From the NCBI RefSeq assembly GCF_001435315.1, contig NZ_AZGK01000001.1:249476-313475 (forward strand): a stretch of DNA of 64,000 nt, in the 5' to 3' direction. The DNA is from Lentilactobacillus parabuchneri DSM 5707 = NBRC 107865. Lineage in GTDB: Bacteria > Bacillota > Bacilli > Lactobacillales > Lactobacillaceae. Within the stretch, counting starts at the first letter, position 1. The number at the start of each line of letters is the position of its first letter. Under the pieces are notes generated by a model. That model made no database searches and had not been told where the DNA came from. It saw nothing but the letters and a program-made list of their open reading frames with translations. Position numbers and translations under genes: made by a program. Of the stretch, positions 48,003-56,822 are shown one piece after another.

Positions 48003-48725
48003 GTGATTGAATTGGATGATTATGCCCACAAGATCTTGGATCAGGGACAGACGACAATCAGTAACTATTTGCTGAAACATTACCGTGAAATTGGGATCAG
48101 TAATCAAGAATTGTTTATTTACCTGCTGATCAAAAAAGATCATGATCTGGTCGTTCCCATGCCTGAAATGGCTGAACTGGCGCACCAGACCGGATACAAT
48201 GAGCAACAGTTATTCGCGTTATTTCATCAGTTGATTGAAAAAAAGCTCGCGAAAATTACGCGGGTCACCATTGAGGGTCAGCCGGTAGACGCATACGACT
48301 TTACGTCGCTGTACGAAAAGCTGTCTCTGGTCAAGGATACCCAAGTAGAGACGCGTCCGGAGCTCTCCAACACCAATCAACCAGTTGACAGCACCCAACG
48401 CCAAGCCGTCTTTGAGAGTATCGAAAAAGAGTTTGGCAGGACGCTGTCACCGTTGGAAATGGAAATGATTAGCCAGTGGTTGGATATTGATCACTACTCA
48501 GCGGAAATGATTCGATTGGCTTTAAAGGAAACCGTCTTAAATCAAGTATATAGTTTGAAATACATGGACCGAATTTTGATTAACTGGAAGAAGAAAAATC
48601 TCCAATCAGCTCATCAAATTGAAGCCTACAACAAGAACCGAAACATTGGGAAAGCGGACGATGGTGCGGGTGAGTACCACGGACCGGATATCCCATTTAT
48701 CAATCTATCGGGTGAGGATCATTAA
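48003..48725 (+). CDS. dnaD: DNA replication protein DnaD
   Basis: Primosomal protein for loading the replicative helicase in Firmicutes. The 240-residue product has the N-terminal winged helix (about 15-100, ISNQELFIYLLIKKDHDL) and the DnaD C-terminal domain (about 130-205, FGRTLSPLEMEMISQWLD and the YxxxIxxW-like segment YMDRILINWKKKNL). The start is GTG 48003 after AAGGAT, or possibly TTG 48012 after AGAGG. In most relatives nth follows dnaD; here a 366-base gap with hairpins follows instead. Confidence 0.9.
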   Translation: MIELDDYAHKILDQGQTTISNYLLKHYREIGISNQELFIYLLIKKDHDLVVPMPEMAELAHQTGYNEQQLFALFHQLIEKKLAKITRVTIEGQPVDAYDFTSLYEKLSLVKDTQVETRPELSNTNQPVDSTQRQAVFESIEKEFGRTLSPLEMEMISQWLDIDHYSAEMIRLALKETVLNQVYSLKYMDRILINWKKKNLQSAHQIEAYNKNRNIGKADDGAGEYHGPDIPFINLSGEDH

Positions 48726-48738
48726 ATAATTAAAGGGA

Positions 48739-48848
48739 GTGTGCCAAAAGGCGGGTTTGCTTCCGTAGCATAACCTAGAATGACTTTTTGAGCTGAAAGC
48801 TCGGAAAGTTATTCGTAGTTATGCCTAGGAAGCGGCCTTTTGGCACAC
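48739..48848. repeat. 110-bp long imperfect inverted repeat
   Basis: The outer arms GTGTGCCAAAAGGC and GCCTTTTGGCACAC match perfectly over 14 bases. Inner parts also pair with gaps: GCTTCC with GGAAGC, and GCATAAC with GTTATGC. The centre holds AGCTGAAAGCT. The whole would fold into one long RNA hairpin or a DNA cruciform. It has no ORF. It may be a terminator-like element, a small mobile (MITE-like) element or a structured RNA. Confidence 0.8.
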
Positions 48849-48870
48849 GTTCCGGCTATATAAAAATTGA

Positions 48871-48926
48871 AAAAACAAGGGGCTGTCGGCAAAATGTTAG
48901 TTTTGCCACAGCCCCTTGTTTCGTAT
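48871..48926. terminator. Strong terminator-like hairpin
   Basis: AAACAAGGGGCTGT and ACAGCCCCTTGTTT form a perfect outer stem, with GGCAAAA and TTTTGCC inside. T- and A-rich flanks would allow use in both directions. The same pattern, with changes, occurs at 49030-49080 and 13453-13500. Confidence 0.85.
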
Positions 48927-49029
48927 CTATTAATTGACGATGGAAAGGCGGGTCTGGAACCAATTTTGATTTGACTCTAAGGTATAAGTCAATTTTCCAA
49001 ACATCCCAGCTTGACTGATTTTTATATAA

Positions 49030-49080
49030 CAAAAAGATGCCGGAGCAAAACAGTTAATTTTGCCCCGACATCTCGTTTTC
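49030..49080. terminator. Terminator-like hairpin downstream of pbp1A
   Basis: GATGCCGGAGCAAAA and TTTTGCCCCGACATC pair across the loop CAGTTAA, followed by TCGTTTTC. It lies just after the stop codon of the reverse-strand pbp1A gene. Between 48927 and 49029 there is no recognisable gene. Confidence 0.8.
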
Positions 49081-49091
49081 TAGTCAATCAT

Positions 49092-51422
49092 TTATTGAGT
49101 TTCATCAGTCGTTCCGCCATTATTGTCGTTACCACCGTTGGTTGTGTTGCCGCCATTATCGGTCGCATTATTATTATCATTGCCACTGTTATCCGTTGAA
49201 CTGGCGCTTGACGAGTTATCGTCAGATCCGTTATTGCCACCATCACCACTTGGCTTTTGCTCTGAGGGAGTAGATGCTGAAGATTCGCTAGAGCTTTCAG
49301 CACTACTTGAACTTTCGCTTCCACGAGGCTGAGTGACAACTGCTGAACTCGAACTGCTATCAGTGGTATAACCGCTGGTTGTTTGGTTGGAGCTATTATC
49401 AGTGACAGTTCCCGGATAGCCGGCAACGTAGTATTCCGTTTGGCCGCCGCGCTCCGTTGAAACAACATCACTTGGCTGAACCCAGTCTTGGTTTGGTTTG
49501 TCTTGGGAAATGTAACTCATGACGTTTTTATAAATTTGCTGGGCAATCGTTGTTTGAGCAGACGTGACGTAAGAATTTGCCTTAAATTGATGATCGTAGC
49601 CGGTCCAAACTGCCAGCGAGTAGTTTCTAGTGTAACCAGAGAACCACGAATCCATGGTCGACATTGCAGGGACTTTATTTAAGTAGTCATCCGGGTACTG
49701 GGTCGTACCGGTCTTACCAGCTTCGTAGAGCCCTGAAATTTTTGCGGCAGTTCCTGAACCATTACTGCTGTTCATGACCCCTTTAAGCATATTGGTAATC
49801 ATAAACGCGGTTGCAGGAGACATTGCCCGTTTGCCTTTGGATTTATAAGTGTGCGTAACGCCGTTGTTTTGAACAATCTTATTAATCAGATACGGCTTAT
49901 AATAAGTACCGCCATTTGAGAAGGCAGCGTAGGAAGCAGCCAGCTGTTCGGAAGAAATATATAAGCCGATTCCGTTTTGAATCTCCAAGGGTTTACTGAA
50001 AGTCATCCCAAGGTTCTTCAGGAAGCTTGTTGCCTTTGGAACACCGACGTTTTCCAACGTTCGAATTGCCGGAATGTTTCGTGACTCAACCAGTGCTTTT
50101 CGCATGGTAATGGTCCCTTGGTATTTATTATCAAAATCATAAACGGACTTATCGGTGCCGGGATAAACGTAAGGGGTATCCTTGACGGGTTGATAAGTTG
50201 GGTATTTTAAATATTGAATGGCAGGGCCATAATCCATGATTGGCTTAGCCGTTGACCCTGATGACCGCCCGGTTTGTACAGCTCGGTTCAAGCCAAACGC
50301 AACCTTGGTCTTTCGACTTCCCTGCATTGCGACAACTTTACCGTTATTCACATTGACGATAGTTGCACCGACTTGGAACCGGTTATTCGGATACGCAATC
50401 GTGGGGTCGTTGTTGCTGACGTTGTACAACTTCTTTTGCGCCGACATATCGAGATTGGTGTAGACTTTCAAGCCACTGTTGGCTTTGTAGCCCTTTTCTT
50501 CAAGTTCTTCAATCGACTGTTTTAAATATGAGTCAATGTATTTCGATGTTTTTTCAGACGTTCGTGCCTTCGCGTGTGTTTTTGAAAGGTGCGCTTTAAC
50601 ACTGGTATTCTTTGCGGACTGTGCCTGCTGTTCAGTAATGGCCTTATTTTTAACCATTGCATCAAGCACTTCATTGCGGCGCTTGGTTGCGTACTGCGGA
50701 TATTTATAAGGGTTATAAAGCGTTGGCGACTGCGGCATTCCGGCCAATAATGCAAATTGGGGGAGCGTCAAGTGATTGAGTGTCTTGTTGTAATAAAATT
50801 CCGCTGCCGTTTGCATCCCATAGACGCCGTTTCCCATGTAGACCTTGTTAATATAAAATTCCAAGATCTGACTCTTGGAATATCGATTTTCAACTTTAAT
50901 TGCCAGCCAAGCTTCCTGAGCCTTTCGTTTAAGGGTTCGATCACTGGCTGCCGTTGAGAATACCGACAATTTAACCAGTTGTTGGGTTAACGTACTTCCG
51001 CCTTGAAGGCCAAGCGACGATCCGGTGAGGTTAGACACTGCGGCACCCATGATTCGGATCGGATCGACACCATGATGTTTATAAAATCGGCGGTCTTCGA
51101 TGGAGACGACAGCTCGTTTGAGGGTTCGTGGAATATTCTTTGATTTGACATAATCCCGATTTTGACTGCCCAAACGTGAAATGACTTTGCCATTTGTATC
51201 GTAAAACTTAGTCGAATTATCACTGGTTAGCGCGGAACGGGTAATCTGCGGTGCACTGGCCGCGTAATACGTAAATAAACCGGCGCCAAAAATAAACAGG
51301 GCACCTAAAAGGATCAGTCCATACTTCAAAATTCTTCGGAATGGGCCTTTTTTCTTGGTATTGCTGAATTGTCGCCCACGCCTAACTTGTGCACGTGAGT
51401 TTTGAGGACTGTTCTGTGACAT
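49092..51422 (-). CDS. pbp1A: Class A penicillin-binding protein PBP1A
   Basis: Bifunctional peptidoglycan glycosyltransferase and transpeptidase. The 776-residue protein has a basic cytoplasmic N-terminus and one membrane segment (about 33-53, YGLILLGALFIFGAGLFTYY). The glycosyltransferase follows (VVSIEDRRFYKHHGVDPIRI, LQGGSTLTQQLVKLS), then the transpeptidase with SxxK in SSGSTAKPIMDYG, SNG and the KTG box in EAGKTGTTQYP. The last 100 residues are Ser/Asn/Gly-rich low-complexity sequence, probably an extracellular spacer. Two other frames are open over this tail, as often happens with repeats. It is followed by recU in the conserved pair. Confidence 0.95.
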   Translation of the reverse strand: MSQNSPQNSRAQVRRGRQFSNTKKKGPFRRILKYGLILLGALFIFGAGLFTYYAASAPQITRSALTSDNSTKFYDTNGKVISRLGSQNRDYVKSKNIPRTLKRAVVSIEDRRFYKHHGVDPIRIMGAAVSNLTGSSLGLQGGSTLTQQLVKLSVFSTAASDRTLKRKAQEAWLAIKVENRYSKSQILEFYINKVYMGNGVYGMQTAAEFYYNKTLNHLTLPQFALLAGMPQSPTLYNPYKYPQYATKRRNEVLDAMVKNKAITEQQAQSAKNTSVKAHLSKTHAKARTSEKTSKYIDSYLKQSIEELEEKGYKANSGLKVYTNLDMSAQKKLYNVSNNDPTIAYPNNRFQVGATIVNVNNGKVVAMQGSRKTKVAFGLNRAVQTGRSSGSTAKPIMDYGPAIQYLKYPTYQPVKDTPYVYPGTDKSVYDFDNKYQGTITMRKALVESRNIPAIRTLENVGVPKATSFLKNLGMTFSKPLEIQNGIGLYISSEQLAASYAAFSNGGTYYKPYLINKIVQNNGVTHTYKSKGKRAMSPATAFMITNMLKGVMNSSNGSGTAAKISGLYEAGKTGTTQYPDDYLNKVPAMSTMDSWFSGYTRNYSLAVWTGYDHQFKANSYVTSAQTTIAQQIYKNVMSYISQDKPNQDWVQPSDVVSTERGGQTEYYVAGYPGTVTDNSSNQTTSGYTTDSSSSSAVVTQPRGSESSSSAESSSESSASTPSEQKPSGDGGNNGSDDNSSSASSTDNSGNDNNNATDNGGNTTNGGNDNNGGTTDETQ

Positions 51423-51440
51423 AGAGGTCTCCTTCGTAAC

Positions 51441-52040
51441 TTATTCAATGAATGAATCAACCGCAGTGAGATAGGGGAGCAGTGGGTTGATCCGATACGC
51501 AATCAAAAAGCCGTCTTTTTCAATGACTTTTCTTGGGATTGACTTGCGACCGCCAGTTTCCTGTTGATCCCAGTAGTCGATCAGATCGGTGGCTTTTAAA
51601 AGGTAAACTGACTGGTCGGAAATGAACTTGATGATCGCAAAGCAGATTCCCTGTTGCTTTAAACATTGTCTCATATGTTCAACCTGATGTTTATGAAAGT
51701 TTTTTAAAGGAAAAGAAGTTTTGCTTTTGGTTTCCTTTGCATCAAAGTCGATATATTTTCCCTTATAAACGCCATTGTAATCTGTCGTCGACGCCTTACG
51801 AAAATAAGCCTCTTTAATTCTGGCCGCACTTCGTTTGGGATAATCGACCGAGACAATTTGAATTGGCGTTGGCTTTTTATGGATCACCGCAATCCCATTT
51901 TTTAAGTAGTACTGATTGCTTTTATTGATCTCGTCTTCCAACGTCATTCCCCGATTGGAGAAGTCAATCGAATCGTTGTGCGTGTTTGAAGAGGCTGGTT
52001 GTTCGTAAAACTGATTTCCATTAGGGTATCTAATCGTCAT
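51441..52040 (-). CDS. recU: Holliday junction resolvase RecU
   Basis: Resolves recombination junctions in Firmicutes. ATG 52040 is chosen because AAAAGGAAG lies eight bases upstream; the longer frame begins before the ribosome site. The 199-residue protein opens MTIRYPNGNQFYEQP and has NRGMTLEDEINKSNQYYLKN near 33, YKGKYIDFDAKETKSKTSFP with the nuclease D-E-K residues near 99, and FLIAYRINPLLPYLTAVD at the end. The recU-pbp1A order matches Bacillus. ypsA is transcribed divergently from it. Confidence 0.94.
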   Translation of the reverse strand: MTIRYPNGNQFYEQPASSNTHNDSIDFSNRGMTLEDEINKSNQYYLKNGIAVIHKKPTPIQIVSVDYPKRSAARIKEAYFRKASTTDYNGVYKGKYIDFDAKETKSKTSFPLKNFHKHQVEHMRQCLKQQGICFAIIKFISDQSVYLLKATDLIDYWDQQETGGRKSIPRKVIEKDGFLIAYRINPLLPYLTAVDSFIE

Positions 52041-52164
52041 GAACGGAAGCTTCCTTTTTTGTGAATAGTTATATTGTACTTCATTTAAGTAAACAATAAC
52101 CACAATAATGTTATTATAGCAAGTGGAGTGTCTATTGAAAATAATTAATCGTTAGGGTGATATC

Positions 52165-52737
52165 ATGAGCCGTTTGTGGGTAACCGGCTATCGCAGCTAT
52201 GAACTCGGCATTTTTAAGGATGATGATCCAAAGCGCAAGGTGCTTGATACTGTTTTAAAGAATGAACTTGTCCAAGCGATCGTCGATGGAACCGACTGGA
52301 TTATTTCTGGCGGTCAGTTGGGGATCGAACAGTGGTCGCTCGAAGTGGCACTTAGTCTAAAAGATAATTATCCGGGTGAGTTTCAAACAGCAATGATGCT
52401 GCCATTTGCGGAGTTCGGCAATAACTGGAACGAGAATAATCAAACGAAGTTGCAAACATTGAAGGCCAAGGTTGACTTTTCTGCGTCAGTGTCCGAGAAG
52501 CCGTATCAATCACCGCAACAGTTAAGAAATTACCAAGAATTCATGCTAAACCATACGGATCAGGCATTATTGATATATGATTTAGATAATCCAGGAAAAT
52601 CGCAATACGATTACGATAAAATAAACAAATTTGCAGAGACCCATCCCTATCCCTATAAGCTCATTACGTTTGATGATTTACAGAGTGCAGCGGATGAATA
52701 TCAGGAAAACTTGAATAATAGTTTTCAAGATGATTAA
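52165..52737 (+). CDS. ypsA: YpsA family protein (DUF1273)
   Basis: A 190-residue protein of the SLOG-type Rossmann fold. Seen are LWVTGYRSYELGIF near 4, WIISGGQLGIEQWSLEVAL near 48 with the glycine-rich loop, MMLPFAEFGNNWNENNQTKL and the end PYPYKLITFDDLQ. In Bacillus YpsA has been linked to cell division with GpsB, its neighbour here too. AGGGTGATATC precedes the ATG. The molecular activity is not established. Confidence 0.88.
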   Translation: MSRLWVTGYRSYELGIFKDDDPKRKVLDTVLKNELVQAIVDGTDWIISGGQLGIEQWSLEVALSLKDNYPGEFQTAMMLPFAEFGNNWNENNQTKLQTLKAKVDFSASVSEKPYQSPQQLRNYQEFMLNHTDQALLIYDLDNPGKSQYDYDKINKFAETHPYPYKLITFDDLQSAADEYQENLNNSFQDD

Positions 52738-52794
52738 TATATGATATTATTCTAATTGGTTTGTTGCAAATTAATGATGAGGTGTAACCAATAA

Positions 52795-53172
52795 ATGGAA
52801 AACATTAATTATACTCCGAAGGATATTCTTCAAAAAGAGTTCAAACAAAAGATGCGTGGCTATGATCCCAATGATGTTGACAGCTTTTTGGATGACATCA
52901 TCAAGGATTATGAAACCTTCAATAAGGAACTCCAATCCCTCAGTGATGAAAATGAACGGTTAAAAGTCCAAGTGGATGAATTGAACAAGCAGATTGCTGT
53001 ATCCGGCTCCCAACCGATGCCATCAGCTGGTGTTACACCAACTCGAACAGCTCCCAGCCAACCAATGTCCAGTGCAACCAACATGGATATCTTAAAGCGT
53101 TTGTCAAATCTCGAGCGACGGGTATTCGGATCACAGCTTGATAACAATACCAATGATTCACACAGGCTTTAG
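52795..53172 (+). CDS. gpsB: Cell division protein GpsB
   Basis: DivIVA-related coiled-coil protein that ties cell-wall synthesis to division and binds class A PBPs. The 125-residue product has [20 protein letters not shown] near 6 and [17 protein letters not shown], a coiled coil to about 70, a Pro/Ser/Thr linker and the C-terminal trimerising helix ([20 protein letters not shown]). A GAGGTGTAACC site precedes the ATG. It lies between ypsA and the RNase P RNA gene, as in Bacillus. Confidence 0.95.
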   Translation: MENINYTPKDILQKEFKQKMRGYDPNDVDSFLDDIIKDYETFNKELQSLSDENERLKVQVDELNKQIAVSGSQPMPSAGVTPTRTAPSQPMSSATNMDILKRLSNLERRVFGSQLDNNTNDSHRL

Positions 53173-53190
53173 GCTTGCGTAACTAATAAT

Positions 53191-53580
53191 GGTGTAAATT
53201 CTGAGTAATTGCGGTCGTATTTTTACGGCTGAGGAAAGTCCATTCTCGCACGGGCTGAGATGCCCGTAGTGATCGTGCTCGGTGAAAAAATAAGCCGGGG
53301 GACTCTTTGTGAGTTACGGCGGATATTAAGGCTAAGGCTTTGCTATGCTTTAATTCCCTAAGGTGCCACAGTGACGAACAGTGAGGGAAACTTCACTGAT
53401 GGAACGCGGTAAACCCCTCGAGCGGGAAACCCAAACTTTTGGTAGGGGAGCTTCACACACGGTAAATGAACCAAGTGTGGGGGAGAGATACTTCGGTATT
53501 TCTCAGATAGATGATTACTACTTGTTACATCGTCCTGGGATGTAAGAAGCACAAAACATGGCTTACAGGGATTTACACCA
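53191..53580 (+). ncRNA. rnpB: RNase P RNA (type B)
   Basis: The catalytic RNA that trims tRNA 5' leaders. The ends GGTGTAAAT (53191) and ATTTACACC (ending 53579) pair as helix P1. Conserved features include GAGGAAAGTCCATTCTCGCA near the 5' end, the GAGGGAAAC/GTGAGGGAAA segment, the GGAACGCGGTAAACCCC region, and the 3' block ACAAAACATGGCTTACAG. Type B architecture fits Firmicutes. It lies between gpsB and the RlmL-like gene, its usual place. Confidence 0.96.
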
Positions 53581-53590
53581 AACAGGTTGG

Positions 53591-53617
53591 GTGGGAGCTT
53601 GCTCCCACTTTTTTGTT
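53591..53617 (+). terminator. Terminator of rnpB
   Basis: GTGGGAGC and GCTCCCAC form a perfect stem with a two-base loop, followed by TTTTTTG. Confidence 0.93.
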
Positions 53618-53646
53618 ACCCAGAAATATGAAATGAGATGGAATTT

Positions 53647-54807
53647 ATGAAATATAATTTAATGGCCACTTGTGCCGCCGGAATTGAAGCCCTTGTTGGC
53701 AAAGAAATGCGTGATTTAGGTTATGAAGTTGAAGTCGAAAACGGCCGGGTCCGTTTTACCGGTACCGAAGAAGATATTATTAAAACTAATCTATGGCTTA
53801 GAACAGCTGACAGAATCAAAATTATCGTCGATGAATTTGATGCCACCACATTTGATGAGTTATTTGAACAGACAACCGCGATTGCTTGGGACAAAATGTT
53901 GCCAATGGACGCGGCCTTTCCGGTTGAAGGGCGTTCACGCAACTCTAAACTTCACAGCGTCCCTGATTCACAAGCCATTGTCAAAAAAGCGATTGTGAAT
54001 GAGTTGAGCACGGCTTATCACCGTCACACACGGTTACCGGAAACTGGCGCTACTTTCCCACTAGAAGTCGCCATTAACAAGGACCACGTGATGCTGACCA
54101 TGGACACAACCGGGTCGAGTCTATTCAAACGGGGCTACCGAGTCGAAAAAGGAACGGCACCATTAAAGGAAAACATGGCCGCCGCACTTGTTTTATTGAC
54201 CAGTTGGTATCCTGATATGCCGTTTGTCGATCCATTCTGTGGTTCGGGTACGATTCCAATTGAAGCTGCCATGATTGGTCGTAACATTGCGCCTGGCTTT
54301 AACCGCGATTTTATTTGCGAACAATGGCCTTTCATTGACGGGGATATGGTTCAACGTGTCCGCGACGAAGCGGATTCAAAGGCTGATTACGATGTTGAAC
54401 TTGATATTTCAGCAAGTGATATTGACGGCAACATGATCGAAATTTCCAAGCGCAACGCTGAAGAAGTCGGGCTGGTTGACGATATTCAGTTTAAACAATT
54501 GGCCGTAGCTGATTTCAAGACCGACAAGGTAAACGGCGTCATTGTCGGCAACCCACCATATGGACAGCGAATGAGTGATGCCGAACATGCGCACGAGCTT
54601 TATCGTCAAATGGGCAAAGTCTTCAACCCACTCACGAGCTGGTCGAAGTACTTCTTAACCTCTGATCTCGATTTTGAAAAATACTATGGTCAAAAGGCCA
54701 CTAAACGACGAAAACTTTATAACGGTTCGATAAGAACGGACTATTTCCAATTTTGGGGTAAAAAAGTTCGAGATTTACGCAGTTTGAACCAATATAACGA
54801 TAAATAA
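53647..54807 (+). CDS. THUMP-domain 23S rRNA methyltransferase, RlmL/YpsC family
   Basis: Predicted N2-guanine methyltransferase of 23S rRNA. The protein of about 386 residues opens MKYNLMATCAAGIEALVGKE, has the THUMP domain (about 1-155) and then the Rossmann methyltransferase with VDPFCGSGTIPIEAAMIGRN near 195, DIDGNMIEISKRNAEE and the catalytic NPPYGQRM near 300. Start codons at 53638 and 53647 are both possible; neither has a strong ribosome site. Position after rnpB matches ypsC of B. subtilis. Confidence 0.9.
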   Translation: MKYNLMATCAAGIEALVGKEMRDLGYEVEVENGRVRFTGTEEDIIKTNLWLRTADRIKIIVDEFDATTFDELFEQTTAIAWDKMLPMDAAFPVEGRSRNSKLHSVPDSQAIVKKAIVNELSTAYHRHTRLPETGATFPLEVAINKDHVMLTMDTTGSSLFKRGYRVEKGTAPLKENMAAALVLLTSWYPDMPFVDPFCGSGTIPIEAAMIGRNIAPGFNRDFICEQWPFIDGDMVQRVRDEADSKADYDVELDISASDIDGNMIEISKRNAEEVGLVDDIQFKQLAVADFKTDKVNGVIVGNPPYGQRMSDAEHAHELYRQMGKVFNPLTSWSKYFLTSDLDFEKYYGQKATKRRKLYNGSIRTDYFQFWGKKVRDLRSLNQYNDK

Positions 54808-54858
54808 TTCACGATTCTATGGTAAAATAAGAACGACTTGGTAGAAAGAAGTGAGTGA

Positions 54859-55971
54859 ATGGTTAAACAAGTTGCAATCATAGGTGGCGGCATCATTGGT
54901 GCAACTGCAGCTTTTTATTTGAGTTACTTAAAGGGACATGAGTCGGTGGCAGTCACGTTGTTTGACGAAGATACCGGCCAAGCAACCAAAGCAGCCTCAG
55001 GTATCATTTCACCGTGGCTCTCAAAGCGACGAAACAAGCGCTGGTACGCTTTGGCAAAGCAGGGTGCGGAATTATACCAACAACTGGTAAACGACGCTCA
55101 GCTGTCCGCAAATGCCTATTGTCGAACCGGAACGATTGTCACCCGAAAAGACCACGCTGATTTATTAGACTTGTATCATGAGGCGGAAATTAAAGCAGCC
55201 CAGACGCCGGCAATGGGGAACGTTGAATTATTGAGTTCAGCGGAAGTCAAACGACGGATGCCAATTTTGACAAATCCGCCGGAAGGGGTCTTCGTCAGTG
55301 GTGGCGCCCGGATTGATGGCCAGCATTTTGTCGCTGAACTATTAGCCAACGCTCAGCAGGAAAATCTGGCAGTTGTTAACCAGCGGGTTTCCCTCGACGG
55401 TTCGGGTCGAGTTTTGACCGAACAAGGGCCTCGACAGTTTGATCGCATCATCGTCGCGACCGGTGCCTGGATGCACGAAACGCTGAAACCGTTGGGGCTT
55501 TCCTTAAAGGTCCGACCGCAAAAGGGCCAACTAATTGATTTGCTGGTCGATATGCCGGCATCCTGGGACAATATGCCAGTAATGATGCCTGAAAGTATGA
55601 GCGATATCATTCCATTTAATCATGGCAAACTAGTCGTTGGGGCAACCCATGAAAATGACGGCGGCTTTGATTTAACGCCTAAAGAAGCGGCCAAAAATCA
55701 GTTGTTTGAGAACGCCCAATATTTTATTGAGCAGTTATCAAAAGCCCAAATTACCGATATGCGTGTTGGTACCAGGGCTTACACAGACGACTTTTCGCCC
55801 TTCTTTGGTATTTTGCCTACGATGCCATCGATTTTAGTTGGCGGCGGGCTGGGCTCATCGGGGTTAACGACTGGGCCAATGATTGGCTATCATTTAGCGC
55901 AATCGATTCTTTCCAGCCATTTGGTTGACTGGAATCACTACACCAAACCGATTGGCACTTATATCAGTTAG
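54859..55971 (+). CDS. FAD-dependent D-amino-acid oxidase-like oxidoreductase
   Basis: A 370-residue flavoprotein of the DAO/DadA fold. The FAD dinucleotide motif VAIIGGGIIGATAAFYLS is at residues 5-22, followed by AASGIISPWLSKRRN near 46. RIIVATGAWM near 195 and a late motif VGGGLGSSGLTTGPMIGYHL near 334 complete the FAD site. Related enzymes act on glycine, D-amino acids or sarcosine; the substrate here cannot be named. It begins about 50 bases after the methyltransferase and converges with the RNase HI-like gene, whose end overlaps it by eight bases. Confidence 0.85.
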   Translation: MVKQVAIIGGGIIGATAAFYLSYLKGHESVAVTLFDEDTGQATKAASGIISPWLSKRRNKRWYALAKQGAELYQQLVNDAQLSANAYCRTGTIVTRKDHADLLDLYHEAEIKAAQTPAMGNVELLSSAEVKRRMPILTNPPEGVFVSGGARIDGQHFVAELLANAQQENLAVVNQRVSLDGSGRVLTEQGPRQFDRIIVATGAWMHETLKPLGLSLKVRPQKGQLIDLLVDMPASWDNMPVMMPESMSDIIPFNHGKLVVGATHENDGGFDLTPKEAAKNQLFENAQYFIEQLSKAQITDMRVGTRAYTDDFSPFFGILPTMPSILVGGGLGSSGLTTGPMIGYHLAQSILSSHLVDWNHYTKPIGTYIS

Positions 55972-56365
55972 CTCCGTGGAGGGCCTGCAATGCTAAAGTG
56001 TGAGCGCCCATGTTTTGGGAATCGGGAATCCATGTGTTCACAACGGTGGTGAATTTCGATTGAAGTGCTAAAAGCGTGTCAACATCATCTTCAAAGTGTT
56101 TGGCGTATTGCTTGTTTAGACTGTCAACGACAATTTTACTGTCAGTATAAAAAAAGATCAGTTCGGCCGGATTGATCTGCAGTTTGATGAGTTGTTGAAA
56201 TCCAATAATCGCTGCTTTAAATTCGGCACGATGGTTGTTCATCGGTTCAATGACTTTCTTTAATTGGATTTGTTTTCCGTCATGAACAATTAACAATCCG
56301 ATTGCTGTGTGGCCGGTATGTTGATTTACTGCTGCGTCACTGTATAATTTAATCAATTCAAACAC
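55964..56365 (-). CDS. RNase HI-like protein
   Basis: A protein of about 133 residues with the RNase H fold. The catalytic carboxylates appear in KLYSDAAVN (Asp), NNHRAEFKAAI (Glu) and IFFYTDSKIVVDSL (Asp). At the place of the fourth Asp the sequence reads NMGAHTLALQ, with His; this is seen in some Firmicute relatives, so activity is uncertain. The start is not clear: GTG 56365 is chosen, because the longer frame would overlap the divergent EbsA-like gene. The gene lies between the oxidoreductase (convergent) and ebsA (divergent). Confidence 0.8.
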   Translation of the reverse strand: MFELIKLYSDAAVNQHTGHTAIGLLIVHDGKQIQLKKVIEPMNNHRAEFKAAIIGFQQLIKLQINPAELIFFYTDSKIVVDSLNKQYAKHFEDDVDTLLALQSKFTTVVNTWIPDSQNMGAHTLALQALHGAN

Positions 56366-56386
56366 ACTTTCTTTAAGGAGTTTATT

Positions 56387-56773
56387 ATGGTAACTCAAAA
56401 ACGTCACTTTTTTTATCAGCCAAGTCCGTTAAGTAGCATTATTTGTTGGAGCTGGACGCTGGTCATCTTTTTTGTCGGCGTCATCATTTGGCTTGAGATT
56501 ACGCATTTTCAGTGGATTACGTTATTTTTCTTCGTGCTGTTTGCGGTCGTCACTTGGGCGGAGATTCATTTTCGAAGCATCATCGTCCATGATCATCAAT
56601 TAGTCGTCAGCCGGATTACCAATCCTCATTGGTTAACCGTTGATTTAGACCAAATTTCAAACGTGACCACCGCAAAGTACCAACTGGCATTTGTTGCAAA
56701 CACCAAGATCTATAGTTTCATTTTACCTGCAAATTCCGTAATTGAAATAAAGGAATTGATTACCAACAAATAA
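56387..56773 (+). CDS. EbsA-like small membrane protein
   Basis: A 128-residue protein with two membrane segments near residues 20-38 and 44-62 ([35 protein letters not shown]) and a C-terminal soluble part of about 65 residues. This resembles the EbsA family of Enterococcus and lactobacilli, sometimes annotated as pore-forming, which often neighbours an RNase HI gene. AAGGAG precedes the ATG. The function is unknown and the family assignment rests on topology, sequence flavour and position. Confidence 0.65.
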   Translation: MVTQKRHFFYQPSPLSSIICWSWTLVIFFVGVIIWLEITHFQWITLFFFVLFAVVTWAEIHFRSIIVHDHQLVVSRITNPHWLTVDLDQISNVTTAKYQLAFVANTKIYSFILPANSVIEIKELITNK

Positions 56774-56822
56774 TTTTGTCCTGTTGTCTGTCGATTGTTA
56801 TTTTAGGAGGATCATAATCATT

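Noticed and set aside
49092-49471. Additional genes in the repetitive end of pbp1A
   Set aside because: Open frames on both strands here come from the Ser/Asn/Gly-rich repeats of the PBP tail and do not resemble proteins.
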